Source: Gerris lacustris
Taxonomy: Eukaryota > Arthropoda > Insecta > Hemiptera > Gerridae
Assembly: GCA_951217055.1 (NCBI GenBank)
Contig: OX578286.1
Span: forward strand, 14,967,050-15,031,049
Direction: 5' to 3'
DNA: 64,000 nucleotides
The notes below the pieces were generated by a model that was not told the DNA's origin, did not search any database, and saw only the letters and a program-made list of their open reading frames with translations. Position 1 is the first letter of the stretch, and every line of letters begins with the position of its first letter. Positions 43,255 to 54,904 of this stretch are shown piece by piece. A program made the position numbers and the translations under genes.

Positions 43255-44635
43255 CCATAAAAGAAACTCCTCACCGGATGACAATTGAACCCTCCTCATC
43301 ATCCGCGTCGAAGCTACTTTCTCAGGAACTACGCTTTAACTAAAATATACAATATATATTTTCCCGGAAAAAATACCATTTTAGAATTTTTTAAAATAAA
43401 ATTCGTCGAAACCGTTTTCGAGTAATACTTCTTTTCACGTTTTTCCGAGTTTTTTTGGGAAAAGGGATGCCGCTAAATGTAGAACCAGTGGCGCACCCAG
43501 GGGGGGGCACGGGGGGCACGTGCCCCCCCCCAAAGCCAGACCTAAAATTTAAGTATGCAATTCCGCAGCACGTGTTAAAGTTATAGTGTTGGGATAGTAA
43601 AAAAAAATAAATAAATAAGTAATTATATACCTAGATTAGCCCGACATTGTTTTTGTTTTTTGGCGTTTAAAAAAACGTGCCCCCCCCCCCCCCCTCCCCC
43701 AAGCCAAAGACGTAAAATTTAAATATGCAATTTTGCAGCACATATTAAAGTAATTGTGAACAAAATAAATAAATAAGTAATTATATACCTAGTTTAGCCC
43801 AACATATTTTTTTGGCGTTTAAAAAGACGTTAAAAAAACCTAATACTATCAGCTAATTTCTTTTGAACTCAAAACATTTGGCGTCCTTATTTTTTTTTGT
43901 TAATTCACGTAACTAAAATATTTTTAAAATGTACCAATTTATTTTCTGGCTACTAAAATACAACATTAATTTATTATTTAATGTACAACTTTTAATAATA
44001 AAATATTATTAGTATGTATATAATTTTGTATAAATAAAATACCCCGGTCTTCATGTCCCGTTCTTAAAAAACTTTATTTATATATAATAACATTTTAGAT
44101 GCTCTTACAATAGGCTAAAAAGACGTTTTCAAGTAACGTAAACTATAAAATTTTTCCCGGGGGAGGCCCCCCGGACCCCCCTAAAAGAGAGCCCATCCCC
44201 CCTTTAAAATTGGCTGGATCCAGCCTTGATATGAAGTAATTTAAGAACAAAGAAAACCAGACTGGTTAATTTTTCTGTGATTATGCTAAGCCCACATTAC
44301 ATCCCCCCCCCCCCCCTATTTTTTTTTTAATCTGTGCCCCTCCCAAAAATAAATCCTGGGTGCGCCACTGTGTAGAACTAAAATGTATTCCTCAATTTTA
44401 CCTAGGGGTATGATTTTTCTAAAACATGTATGCCAAATTTCATCTAAATTGGCAGAAGACAGACACAAAACCGACCGGCAATTTTAAAAACCACTTTTTT
44501 GGGTTCAGGAAACCTCAAAAAGTATAAATCTATCAAAATCTCAAAATACAATTTTCGCGCCATAACAATACTCTTCTCATAATATATTACGTATATGAAC
44601 AAGTAAAAATATATTATATTATGACTCCAAAATAT
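43255..44635 (-). repeat. Dispersed repeat family A, copy 3, split by a hAT element
   Basis: 43255-43485 and 44371-44635 together follow family A in reverse (CTCAGGAACTACG, TTTTCCCGG, CGAGTTTTTTTGGG, then CTCAATTTTACCTAGGGGTA, TGTATGCCAAATTTCATCTA, ACAATTTTCGCGCCATAACA). The 885-bp hAT element separates the halves. Confidence 0.82.
43486..44370. mobile_element. 885-bp hAT element nested in family A
   Basis: Perfect 16-bp terminal inverted repeats CAGTGGCGCACCCAGG / CCTGGGTGCGCCACTG and a perfect 8-bp target duplication TGTAGAAC (43478-43485 and 44371-44378). Long C/G tracts lie subterminally. A segment of about 160 bp is tandemly duplicated inside (43519 onward and 43676 onward, each GTGCCCCCC...AGCC...TATGCAATT..GCAGCAC). 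No transposase frame remains. Confidence 0.95.
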
Positions 44636-45410
44636 TTTCAATATGTTAGCTATCCCTGTTAATAGGGTCCGTAGTCATATCGACTGTTTCTCCCGTCTTT
44701 CCGCCATACTACGTTTTCTTTCCGCTCCCATATCCCATCCTACCCTAGGCATACTAAATTAATAAGTTTTATTGTGTTTTCGTTTTTTATCTATTATATA
44801 TAGCTTTTGTTTTTGTACATACATTTTATTCTTTTTTTAAATGTTACTGCTTATATTATTATGTTAACGTAACACATTGTTATATTTTCGCCTTACCAAG
44901 AGTGCCTCACTTGTGGCTTATTGCCGTTGAGGGCTCTTAAAATATGAATAAATAAAAATAAAAAATAAAAATAAAAGGCCTCTATGGCATTACTTAAAGG
45001 ATAAAAAGAAAGAATCCTTTAAATGTATACAGTTTTTAAAAAAGAAAATTTTTTGTTTTATCTATAATACAAATCAATGTCTATCGTCTAAAACGGTGAC
45101 TATAACCAATAACAGCCCTTACAGATGCAACATAAGGGTAATTAAAACGTAGTTAAGCTTGCTGCGTTAATAATCAATAAAATGTTAAAGCGTGCATTTA
45201 AGACAAACATAATTGTTTTTTCAATATTTTATACAAAACGGAAAAAAGGGAAGAAAAAAATTAATAATATCAGACATACGATAAAAAAGATAAGGATTTT
45301 TTTTTTTTATATCTAATATTATAAGTCCATGTTTCTCATGCTTGGAGAATTCTAAAATTCCACACGGTATAGAATTGCCGAGGATACGAGCATGAGAGTA
45401 TGCAAGCAGT
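44636..45410. other. Spacer with a LINE-like 3' tail
   Basis: 44,885-44,985 (CTTACCAAGAGTGCCTCACT ... GGGCTCTTAAAATATGAATA, then (AAATA)n) looks like a retroposon 3' end with an A-rich tail. AATAGGGTCCGTAGTCAT at 44,665 resembles the end of family B. No gene. Confidence 0.45.
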
Positions 45411-45533
45411 GTTGCCTCTTGAATGTTTCAAGGAAAGATTTCCCTAATAAGAGACCAACCCTAGAATTTCAGGGAGAATTCGTTGAATTCCCTACTACAG
45501 AGTAGAGAGAAAAGAGAGGGAATGGCAACGCTG
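45411..45533. mobile_element. Possible 123-bp MITE with CAGTGTTGCC ends
   Basis: CAGTGTTGCC on the left pairs with GGCAACGCTG on the right. The CAG...CTG ends suggest hAT, but no 8-bp target duplication is visible, so confidence is limited. Confidence 0.5.
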
Positions 45534-45717
45534 TACATAACCGTAAAGTTTATACACCCTTCTACTAAATTCCTGTGATTCCCAGGACTCTTATTTCTAT
45601 GACGATGTTAGGTCGAGTAATATTTATATATAACAATCTTGATACTCACCAGAGAATCTGTGAACTAGTGAGCTTTTAAAAATACGGCTCCACACTCTCA
45701 ACGAAACGTATTGCCGA

Positions 45718-47640
45718 CATTCTCGGCCAATATGCACGAGAACAACAAAAGGTATCCTTCACATTCTCACCCAATGTGCTCAAGAACAAAAGGTATCCTT
45801 CACATTCTCACCCAATGTGCTCAAGAACAAAAGGTATCCTTCACATTCTCACCCAATGTGCTCAAGAACAAAAGGTATCCTTCACATTCTCACCCACAAT
45901 GTGCTCAAGAACAAAAGGTATCCTTCACATTTTCACCCAATGTGCACAACAACAAAAGACCCTTCATATTTTCACCCAATGTGCATGAGAACAATAAAAG
46001 GTATCCTTCACATTCTCACCCAATGTGCTCAAGAACAAAAGGTATCCTTCACATTCTCACCCAATGTGCTCAAGAACAAAAGGTATCCTTCACATTCTCA
46101 CCCAATGTGCTCAAGAACAAAAGGTATCCTTCACATTCTCACCCACAATGTGCTCAAGAACAAAAGGTATCCTTCACATTTTCACCCAATGTGCACAACA
46201 ACAAAAGACCCTTCATATTTTCACCCAATGTGCATGAGAACAATAAAAGGTATCCTTCACATTCTCACTCAATGTGTACGAGCACAAGAGTTACCCTACA
46301 CATTCTCACCCAATGTGCACAAGAACAAGAGTTACCCTACACATTTTAACCCAATGTGCATGAGAACAACAAAAGGTATCCTTCACATTCTCACCAAATG
46401 AGCTCAAGAACAAAAGGTATCCTTCACATTATCACCTAATGTGCACAAGAAGAAGTGTTACCCTTCACATTCTCACCCAATGTGCATGACAACAACAAAA
46501 GGTATCCTTCACATTCTCACCCAATGTGCACAAGAAGAACAAGAGTTACCCTTCTCATTCTCACCCAATGTGCATGACAACAACAGAAGGTATCCTTCAC
46601 ATTATCACCCAATGTGCACAAGAAGAACAAGAGTTACCCTTCACATTCTCACCCAATGTGCATGACAACAACAGAAGGTATCCTTCACATTATCACCCAA
46701 TGTGCACAAGAAGAACAAGAGTTACCCTAAACATTCTCACTCAATGTGCACAAGAACAAGAGTTACCCTACACATTCTCACCCAATGTGCACAAGAACAA
46801 GAGTTACCCTACACATTCTCACTCAATGTGCACGATAACAAGAGTTACCCTACACATTCTCACTCAATGTGCACAAGAAGAACAAGAGTTACCCTACACA
46901 TTCTCACTCAATGTGCACAAGAAGAACAAGAGTTACCCTACACATTCTCACTCAATGTGCACAAGAAGAACAAGAGTTACCCTACACATTCTCACTCAAT
47001 GTGCACAAGAACAAGAGTTACCCTACACATTCTCACTCAATGTGCACGATAACAAGAGTTACCCTACACATTCTCACTCAATGTGCACGATAACAAGAGT
47101 TACCCTACACATTCTCACTCAATGTGCACAAGAAGAACAAGAGTTACCCTACACATTCTCACTCAATGTGCACAAGAAGAACAAGAGTTACCCTACACAT
47201 TCTCACTCAATGTGCACAAGAACAAGAGTTACCCTACACATTCTCACTCAATGTGCACAAGAACAAGAGTTACCCTACACATTCTCACTCAATGTGCACG
47301 ATAACAAGAGTTACCCTACACATTCTCACTCAATGTGCACAAGAAGAACAAGAGTTACCCTACACATTCTCACTCAATGTGCACGAGAACAAGAGTTACC
47401 CTACACATTCTCACTCAATGTGCACAAGAAGAACAAGAGTTACCCTACACATTCTCACTCAATGTGCACAAGAACAAGAGTTACCCTACACATTCTCACC
47501 CAATGTGCACAAGAACAAGAGTTACCCTACACATTCTCACTCAATGTGCACAAGAACAAGAGTTACCCTACACATTCTCACTCAATGTGCACGAGAACAA
47601 GAGTTACCCTACACATTCTCACCCAATGTGCACTGCATGA
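45718..47640 (+). repeat. 1.9-kb minisatellite, 41-bp unit, about 46 copies
   Basis: The left-half unit is AAGAACAAAAGGTATCCTTC then ACATTCTCACCCAATGTGCTC. The right-half unit is AAGAACAAGAGTTACCCTAC then ACATTCTCACTCAATGTGCAC. Length variants of 38, 41 and 44 bp differ by AAG/AAC triplets. The two halves are distinct subfamilies that change over near 46,270-46,730. In the left half a block of six units is duplicated with a 249-bp period. CACATT and AATGTG in each unit are inverted. The unit has no stop in any plus frame, so frames of 70-375 codons appear without being genes. Confidence 0.96.
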
Positions 47641-48179
47641 GAACATGAGTTAGTCCCCAGTTGTTAATTTCAAAGGAAATCTATCCGATCCTACTTTCAA
47701 TAAAGGTATATAGATCCTCTAAGTGACGTAATTAGCACGTCCCAGCTGAAAGATAAGAACCGTTTTCATAGTATCTTATAAAACAGAAACATTTTTATTT
47801 TTTCCATCTTCCTGAGTACGAAACCTCTGAAGATGAAAAGATCCTCTTCTAAAGTCTAAAGGACCCTAAGAAGTTACTTACTTCAAAGTATCCAAAAGAA
47901 GTGCCCCTCGAAGAAATTAAACTCTTAGACGTCACCCAAGTTGAGATGATTAAAAGAAGCCAAGAAAGTGAGTTAATTATCGTGTACCCTATAAGAGCAT
48001 GTAATATCTTACACAGTAGCGGCAATAAGGGCCCCGCAGACCCCGGGAAATAGGGGGGCCCCCACTAAAAGTTTGCAGGGGGGCCCCAAATACCTTACCG
48101 CCGCAACTGATCTTACAAGCCTTTTAACATACATATGTTTTAGCTTTGGGAATAGAAGAAATTTCCGTCACGCAAAAAA
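47641..48179. other. Spacer with a hAT-like G/C patch
   Basis: CAGTAGCGGCAATAAGGGCC at about 48,015, followed by G/C tracts, resembles a solo hAT end. The phrase CCCAGCTGAAAGATAAGAAC at 47,740 is similar to one at 31,350. No gene. Confidence 0.45.
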
Positions 48180-48612
48180 CAGCATGACAAATGTGTCATT
48201 TTTAAATATCGTGCAAGGAAGTTAGGTTTAACAGGAAGTCGATAGGTTTTCATTTATGGTACAATATTTTGACGATAGGGAGGCTGAAGATCCATGCAAA
48301 GTGTGACGCTTTTAAATATTGTGCTAGGAAGTTAGAATATAATAGGAGGCAGATTGGGTTTCACTTGAATTCATTGTCATACAAAATTTCGCCGATAGAA
48401 GTGTTACAGTTTATTTCAGCACTCTATATCCTGTCTACATTTTTTTCATTAGTTAATTACCCTCTATAGTATATCTTTGAAAAAGAAACTTAGGTTTTCT
48501 CCTTATGGTCTATTAGGTACTCAATAACAGTTCAAGAATTTATATTTCATGCAAAGTTCATCCAAGTTTCATCAAATGCCCCCTATCGTCAAAATATTGT
48601 ACTATAAATTAA
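48180..48612. repeat. Degenerate foldback or tandem repeat
   Basis: GGTACAATATTTTGACGATA (48,258) is inverted at 48,590 (TATCGTCAAAATATTGTAC). CAAATGTGTCATTTTTAAAT and CAAAGTGTGACGCTTTTAAA start two diverged direct copies of about 100 bp. Element class unknown. Confidence 0.5.
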
Positions 48613-48665
48613 ACACAATTCAATTAATTATATAATCTTATTAAAGCCAACAAGTAATTTACAGT

Positions 48666-48735
48666 AGAGTCTCAGTAGTTTGACGGGACCAAACCCAGTC
48701 CGGATTACTGAAAGTCCGGATTAAACGGAATCAGT
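48666..48735 (+). repeat. Solo end of a pogo/Tigger-type element
   Basis: CAGTAGAGTCTCAGTAGTTT, preceded by TA and followed by GGATTACTGAAAGTCCGGAT, matches the style of Tigger/pogo terminal inverted repeats. No opposite end was found. Confidence 0.5.
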
Positions 48736-50140
48736 CTTAAAATGTCTGTAATACAAGTTTTAGTTGAGTGAAACTATTCAAAATCTATGTTTTGTAACAG
48801 TTTGTAATTGGGGTAAATTTTCAGTTTAATTATTTATTTGAATTTGGTGGAAAATTTATCAGGTGGGTCATATTTTTTTTTCATTATAATTTTAATTTCG
48901 GGGATCTGGAGAAATCCTACTTACTTTTTATTTTTTATTATTTTAGTTTTAAATTTCCGTGTAGGTCTTTTGTCTGAAACTTATAATAATATTATCAATC
49001 CGTTTTTTTTTGTTTTTGTGGTTTTGCTGAGGTACGCCTTGCTGGTTCTGACCCAGGCAGAGGCTTTTGGAACGGCGTTGTGGCCGGCGGCTTTGGCCGC
49101 GAGGCCGAACCTCTTAAAGAAAATGTTTAATGTTCAGACATGGTTTTTTTTAATTAAGTTCAGTAGTGTTATACGTTAAGTTATGCTTGCAGTTCTCCTC
49201 AAATGTTTTTTTTTCTCAAATTCAGAACTTCTCAAAACCCTTCATGTGAAGGTAAGCTTTCTTTCCTTTTGGCCGCACATGGTGGCACCATTTCTTTCTT
49301 TCGTAATATTCAGTTTTTTTCCTTATGGTAATGTTTTCCTTTTTATTTAATTTTAGGGTGGTTAGTCTGGGGCCGAAGTGGTCTTACCATCCATCAGATC
49401 GTAACAATCAGCCATCTAACTCTTCGACAAATTTATTTTTAGTTTTAGATACAGGTCATTCAGCCAATATAATTTTTGTATGTAATGGGTTGGTTCTTAT
49501 CCCATATAGAAAAGAACCTGGCGCCTAAATAGCAATAGATTTTTTTTCCCCCTGTAATGTTTGTTTTTTTAATTATTTTTTTTTTACTGCAACCCACTCC
49601 CTAACTACCTACTGAGTTGGGCATAACCTAATTAAAGTACTTGTTACAGTTTTTATTGTAAAAATTACTTCTGTTAGTCTCAAAATTATACTTGACGCAA
49701 CAACGTAGGTCCACTATTTGAGGACGGGTCTGTCACCAGTCCGAATATCAAATTAATTAAAATAAAATGGCAATCTATTACCCAGGTGCAGGTATAAAAA
49801 GGAAGTTCCAGGGAAACAAGCTGTGTTCCGATATGAAATTCGAGCAACGAATAATATGATATATATCATTTCACAAAAAGTTGAGACATTATACACTGGC
49901 GGCTAAAATATTGAAATGTCGATATTGTGGATACAAAATGCTCCAAAAAAATATCCGTAATTCATTGATTTTCCGTGAAATAAATAATATTAGTATTTAC
50001 GACAGGATTACTATAATGTTTCTACTAGCGCTGACCCGGCGAACTTCGTACCGCCTAATAAATATAAACCAGTGCCCAGCGAAATGTATAGCTTTGAAAA
50101 ACCTTATAAATAGTTTATTTAGTTAAATAATGTTACCTTT
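48736..50140. other. Gene-poor stretch with one GC-rich island
   Basis: 49,030-49,120 is GC-rich (GCGTTGTGGCCGGCGGCTTT) inside T-rich DNA. It belongs to a 113-codon frame dominated by hydrophobic residues, which I read as low complexity. GCTGACCCGGCGAACTTCGT at 50,031 is a phrase I associate with arthropod LINE sequence and lies ahead of the tail at 50,141. Confidence 0.45.
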
Positions 50141-50254
50141 GATGAAAAATGTATATTACAATTTGCAATATATACTTGTACAATATAGGCATAAGGGACA
50201 TAGAGATAAACAAACATTCATTTTTATTTATATAGATATAGATTATAGAAATAT
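50141..50254 (+). repeat. 114-bp duplicate segment, copy 1
   Basis: It matches 51269-51382 with one difference (AGAG versus ACAG). It ends with a retroposon-like tail ACAAACATTCATTTTTATTT then ATATAGATATAGATTATAG. Confidence 0.9.
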
Positions 50255-50631
50255 AATTGAGGAGGTTACACATACAGTGATTAGTGAGGATAGGGCTCCT
50301 CAGTTATTCATATTTTTAAACGGTTTGTAATTGTTCTTACTGTTCAATTCTTTGCAAAATCGATAATATAGGATGTTGTGTACGAGTGAGAGTGTTTCTA
50401 GGGTGTGAAATGCATTATTTCTATAATTAGAAGCAAAAATAAATTTAGTGGTAAAGGATTAGCATATACTGAATTCTATATAATAAACTGAAAAATTCTT
50501 TTTTAAATTTCTATCGTAACGGATGAAGCTGGTAGATCTCTCGAATTGTGAGTACAACTAATCTATATTAGAATGAAATCTAAATAATTAAACTGAAATA
50601 GCATAAGTCAGGTTATTCTAACCAAGACTAG

Positions 50632-50874
50632 TGGAAAGCTGTTAGTTTCCGAAGGGCAGGTCATATAGTCAGGACAAGAGACGATAGATGGGCAAGAAGG
50701 ATATTAGACTGGTGGCCTTTGGAAGGTAAAAGAAAAGTAGGAAGACCGATTAGAAAATGGGACCAGGAGATGAGAACAACTTGCGGTGGGGTAACTTGGA
50801 AAAGAGTGGCGGAGGATAGAAGGATGTGGAAGAGGATGGGCGTAATCTTTAACGAGGAATGGTTACCAAAATAA
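50632..50874 (+). pseudogene. LINE reverse-transcriptase C-terminal tail, uninterrupted
   Basis: An open frame of 80 codons to a TAA stop. It reads RRAGHIVRTRDDRWARRILD, WWPLEGKRKVGRPIRKWDQE, MRTTCGGVTWKRVAEDRRMW, and EEWLPK. This matches GHxxRxxDxRWxxxxLxWxPxxxxRxxGRPxxRWxDDI...WxxxAxDRxxWKxxxEAYxxQW, the end of many LINE polymerases. A TAG lies immediately upstream and no catalytic part is present, so it is a 5'-truncated fragment, but the tail has no frameshift and may be younger than the other LINE pieces. The minus-strand frame is a shadow. Confidence 0.85.
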
Positions 50875-51268
50875 CAAATATATATTATATGTATATAATA
50901 CATATATGATATATATATAATATATTATTATTATATATATTATGATAGTAAAAAATTGAAGATAAATTAAGAAAAAAAAAAATTAATTTAAGGAATGAGA
51001 AATATGTAAATAAATAGTTAACTACAAATAACTAGTAATTAGTAACTAACTAAGACTAGAAATGTAAGATTATAAATGATAAGGTATAATTTGTTCAAAA
51101 TTAAAGTATGAATGTGCATCACTGCATAATTCCCCCTTTTATGGGAACCACAGCGCTCTGCTGATTTGAAATCATCAGTAAAACTGAATATAAAGTGTAT
51201 TAAAAGTATGTATTTCTTTTTTGTATTTCAATAAATGGTATTTTTATTTTATTTTTGTTTTATTATTT
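50875..51268. other. 3' region of the LINE tail, TA-rich
   Basis: TA-rich sequence follows the stop (50,878-50,942). AATAAATGG near 51,230 could be a polyadenylation signal. No gene. Confidence 0.5.
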
Positions 51269-52020
51269 GATGAAAAATGTATATTACAATTTGCAATATA
51301 TACTTGTACAATATAGGCATAAGGGACATACAGATAAACAAACATTCATTTTTATTTATATAGATATAGATTATAGAAATATTTTTCTTGTATTTAGCAT
51401 TTTACCCCCCCCCCCCCTAAATTAAAATGACAAAATATTTTCAAAAATTTCTGGGGGAGAGTCCCCCCCCCCCACCATAAATCCCCCCAATAATTAACTG
51501 CAGACCACGCCCATGACTTACAGTAAGATATTGTACTGCAGTAAGCATCAGCATAACATTTTCTAACGAATACGTTCTAAAACAGTTGTTACTGGCGGAA
51601 AGCCACTTTGTTGAATAAGTAGTACCATTTTCTTGTTACCACTACGAATACCCCCCCCCCCCCCCGACCAAGCCGTTGGATACGCCACTGCCCCCATACC
51701 CTTGTGTACCGAAATCGGAACATAGTTTTACTAACTCAGAAACCTTCCCGGGCATGCGTCCAACCATTCCCCAAAGTTTCATCGCAATCGGATGATAAAT
51801 AGAGATTATAGAAATATTTTTCCTGTATTTTCCATTCATTTACTTTGACATTTGTACCCCGTACCCCTGAGTACCAACATCGAAACATAGTTTTACTAAC
51901 ACAGAAACCTTCCCGGGAATGCGTCCAACCATTCCCCAAACTTTTATCACAATCGGATGAACGGTTTAGGCAAGCATAAGAGACAGACAGACAAACATTA
52001 ATTTTTATTTATACAGATTT
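51269..52020 (+). repeat. Cluster of LINE 3' tails with a hAT fragment
   Basis: 51269-51382 duplicates 50141-50254. 51,697-51,800 and 51,855-51,965 are tandem copies of CCGTACCCCTGAGTACC-type sequence with ACATAGTTTTACTAAC, CCTTCCCGGGAATGCGTCCA, and ATCGCAATCGGATGA. The second copy ends GAGACAGACAGACAAACATT, a typical LINE 3' end. 51,399-51,692 is C-rich and ends GTTGGATACGCCACTG, the right end of a CAGTGGCG-type hAT. Its left end is missing. Confidence 0.7.
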
Positions 52021-52550
52021 ATGTTTGTTAGTTTACCCTACCCGGTATAATAATCTAATAAACCAACTGAAAAGTCAACATGAAATAAATCCAGTATTTA
52101 CTCGTTTGTCAAACTGCATTCTGAATGCAATAAACCTAAAGAAGATACGTGATCAAGATCTCGAGCTAGGGTTTAGGAGTTGTATCTCTGATAGGAGAGT
52201 TGGGTATAGTAGAACGTGACCCGTGACCCCTATTAGAAGGGCAACTCGCGGTAGATATTACACGGAGAGTTAGGTAAAGGTCAGAATTTCAAACATTATC
52301 ATCCTTCCATTTGTAAATCCATAACAGATTCACGAAACCATGCTTCCGTGTTTATCTTTAACAAACTTTATTTACGACATAACGCAATAAATATCAATGA
52401 TATTACAATTCTATTACAGTTACATTTCCCTACCTCAGAGCAAGACTGTCACAACTCAAAAAATATCGAAATCGTACTAAACTCAGAATTAGAATGGAAA
52501 TATGGTATACTTTTTTGTGAAAGAATGTCACAATTGTAACTTATAATAAA
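52021..52550. other. No recognised gene
   Basis: Two frames of 63-64 codons here have no recognisable motif. Confidence 0.4.
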
Positions 52551-53200
52551 CAGGTCAAGTGTGTGCTAGTCGGCACACAGCGAGGGTCCGTAGGCTACAC
52601 TATATAGTGTTTAACTGTAAAGTGTATAAACAGTGTTTTTTTTTTAAAATGCTAAAAAGCTTACTTTGAACTATTCTAAGGGTCTGATATTCTCAAAACA
52701 CACTCTGATAAAGTATATTTTTTTGCCACTGAACCGGACTACAACCATAAAAATACATCGAAAAGACCATAATTATAAAAAAAAAACGTATTTTGTCAAT
52801 AAAAAATAAAATAACATTTTTTCGAAATTTCCAAAAAGTGTATCTTTACTTTTGGTCGAAGAATGTTCAGGAATTTTTTCATATTTTTTGCACTTCACAT
52901 AAGCAAGATAGAGGGGGGGGGGGAGATACGTTTCACACCCACTTCAAACTTGCCTACGCTCGTCCTATCAAAGTTATAACCAAAGAATTATATATTTTTG
53001 TAATCAGCTCGACGTACCCTTTCATATGATACCCCTCACGGTGTCGAAAAAAAATAAAAAAATTTAACCCTTAAGTATTTTACCCTAATTTTTTTTAAAG
53101 TTATTTTTTGACACATACATGCCAAATTTCAAAGTGATCGGACGAAAGTTGTAGCCGTGAGAGCACGCGACAGGACGGACGGACAGACACACGCACAAAA
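52551..53200 (+). repeat. Dispersed repeat family B, copy 2
   Basis: Same order as 34862-35595 (GTGTGCTAGTCGGCACACAG, GAGGGTCCGTAGGC, TTTGGTCGAAGAATGTTCAG, CATGCCAAATTTCAAAGTGA, GACGGACGGACAGACACACG). The terminal TACGGACCCT of copy 1 is missing, so the right end is truncated. Confidence 0.85.
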
Positions 53201-54054
53201 GTGGTGACTGCATGCTGTTTGTTTTTGGTGAAACTGACACATTTCATTGGAACTTGAATAAATTGTGTATTTTAGAACTTCAATAAAAATAAATGTTAAA
53301 ATTTAAGCCTCTTTGTGTGTTTTTAGAGCATACCATATTCTCCAATACTGACAAAACTCCAAACATGGAAAAGTTTTTAAGAAAAACCGACACAAGTCAA
53401 AGCCCTTAAGGGGTTTATAATGGGTGTTATGATGGTGGAAAATAAGAAAAATTTACTTAAAGGTAAATTGTAATAACCGTGTAAAAGCTTGTTACGCTAT
53501 CAGTTTTCTAATAATCAAAAGTGAAGAGCCATTGAGTATCAGTGACTTTAAAACATGATTTCCCAAAAATAACATTTTTAGAGTTGCTCCGAGGTAGCGA
53601 TTTATCCCAATGTAATAAATATCTATGATTTTACAAAATGATTACATGTATATATGTGTGCCAATGCAATGAACATAATTACATAAAACTCAGTAAAAAT
53701 TGTTAAATGTTGTAGTGTTTTTTAATAGTTTGGCAGATGCTGTTTTTTAACGTTTTTAAAATGTTAACGTTCATCAGTTGGATTATATTTATAGTCCAAA
53801 AACAGGCGCGAGAATTAACGTCTAATCAAAGCGGTGAGACGTAGTGGGACCATGCAACTGGTTGGTGAGAAGCAACCAGTTGCGCACTCGAAGGTTTAGT
53901 TGCGTGTTCGGAGATATACTTTACCAAAATGTAGACAGACCATTCTTGTTTCGATTTATGTCCCTTTCGACGATCTTCTATATATATAGCGCTATTCTAT
54001 GCTATCGCGCTTTAGTCAGTAAACTCACTTCAATCCTACTTTCATGAGCAGGAA
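53201..54054. other. Spacer with one hairpin
   Basis: GCAACTGGTTG and CAACCAGTTGC (about 53,856-53,885) form an 11-bp hairpin. The 67-codon frame at 53844-54047 is unrecognised. Confidence 0.5.
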
Positions 54055-54680
54055 TACTTTTATTCTACTACGTTTTTATTAGCTTGCTTTCTTGTTAGTT
54101 TGTTTGTCCAGTACAAATCTTGCAATCGATTTTTAACTAACTTCCGGAGTAGCTAGACATTTGAAACTTTTAGAACAGCTCAGAACACGATGACAATGCA
54201 TTATTTTAATACTTTTAGCCATCTTTCAGCAGAATTTAATTGGTTTTCAGCAAATTTTTCCGAATGGAAAGTTAGTTCCGAAAAAATCCGCAAGTTAATT
54301 TATTTGTTTTGGCATGTCCCATATTTACGCAATCTTCATTTTGACGGGTTTCAAATTTGTGATTTTTATAAACATTGAATGACAGCAAAACAGGAAATAT
54401 ATCGATTATATTATTTCAAATATATCGATGGCACGGTTTAGATTTGGTGTTGGGGAGATCCGTTGTACAAAGATTTGTCCTTTTATAGGTTTAAGATCAG
54501 CTCTCTAGATGGTTCTCATTTATGTGAAGTAAATAAATTCGGAACTATTTGTTTTTTTCACTAACATTATGTTATAACAATGACAATTATATTATCAACA
54601 TTACATACGATTCAACAGACAATTTAAAAACGTAGTATATAAAAAAGTTCTTTTTATCTTGAAATTTTTATAGCTTAAAT
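54055..54680 (-). repeat. Dispersed repeat family C, copy 2 (empty site)
   Basis: Reverse complement of 16708-17275 joined to 14617-14644. At the point where copy 1 carries the 2063-bp element, this copy reads (reversed) GAACTTTTTTATATACTACG without interruption and with a single TA in place of the duplicated one. Confidence 0.88.
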
Positions 54681-54900
54681 AAAACTTGGCTCGTTTCTAA
54701 AAATGATGATAGCCTTATTTTTTTTTATGATAGCCTTATTTTTTTTGAAGATGTCTTGATTTTTTTTTTTTTTTTTTTTTTTTTCTTATAAGTTCTCTCA
54801 CGAAACTCCTATATGTGATTCCACATAATACTGACGTGTTAGGCCTCATTCAGATACTACCTAAGTGTTAAGCAATAAAAGTAAACGAGTATTCTTGCTT
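54681..54900. other. T-rich simple sequence
   Basis: Contains a T-run around 54,760-54,784 and a short tandem GATAGCCTTATTTTTTTT. No gene. Confidence 0.6.
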
Positions 54901-54904
54901 AAAA

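Noticed and set aside
45718..47640. CRISPR array (regular repeats)
   Set aside because: There are no unique spacers: the 41-bp units abut directly. The context is eukaryotic and has no cas-like gene.
46526..47653. A 375-codon open frame that could be a repetitive protein
   Set aside because: The 41-bp unit is open in all three plus frames and the frames rotate through the same text. There is no signal peptide, no unique region and no sign of selection on one frame.
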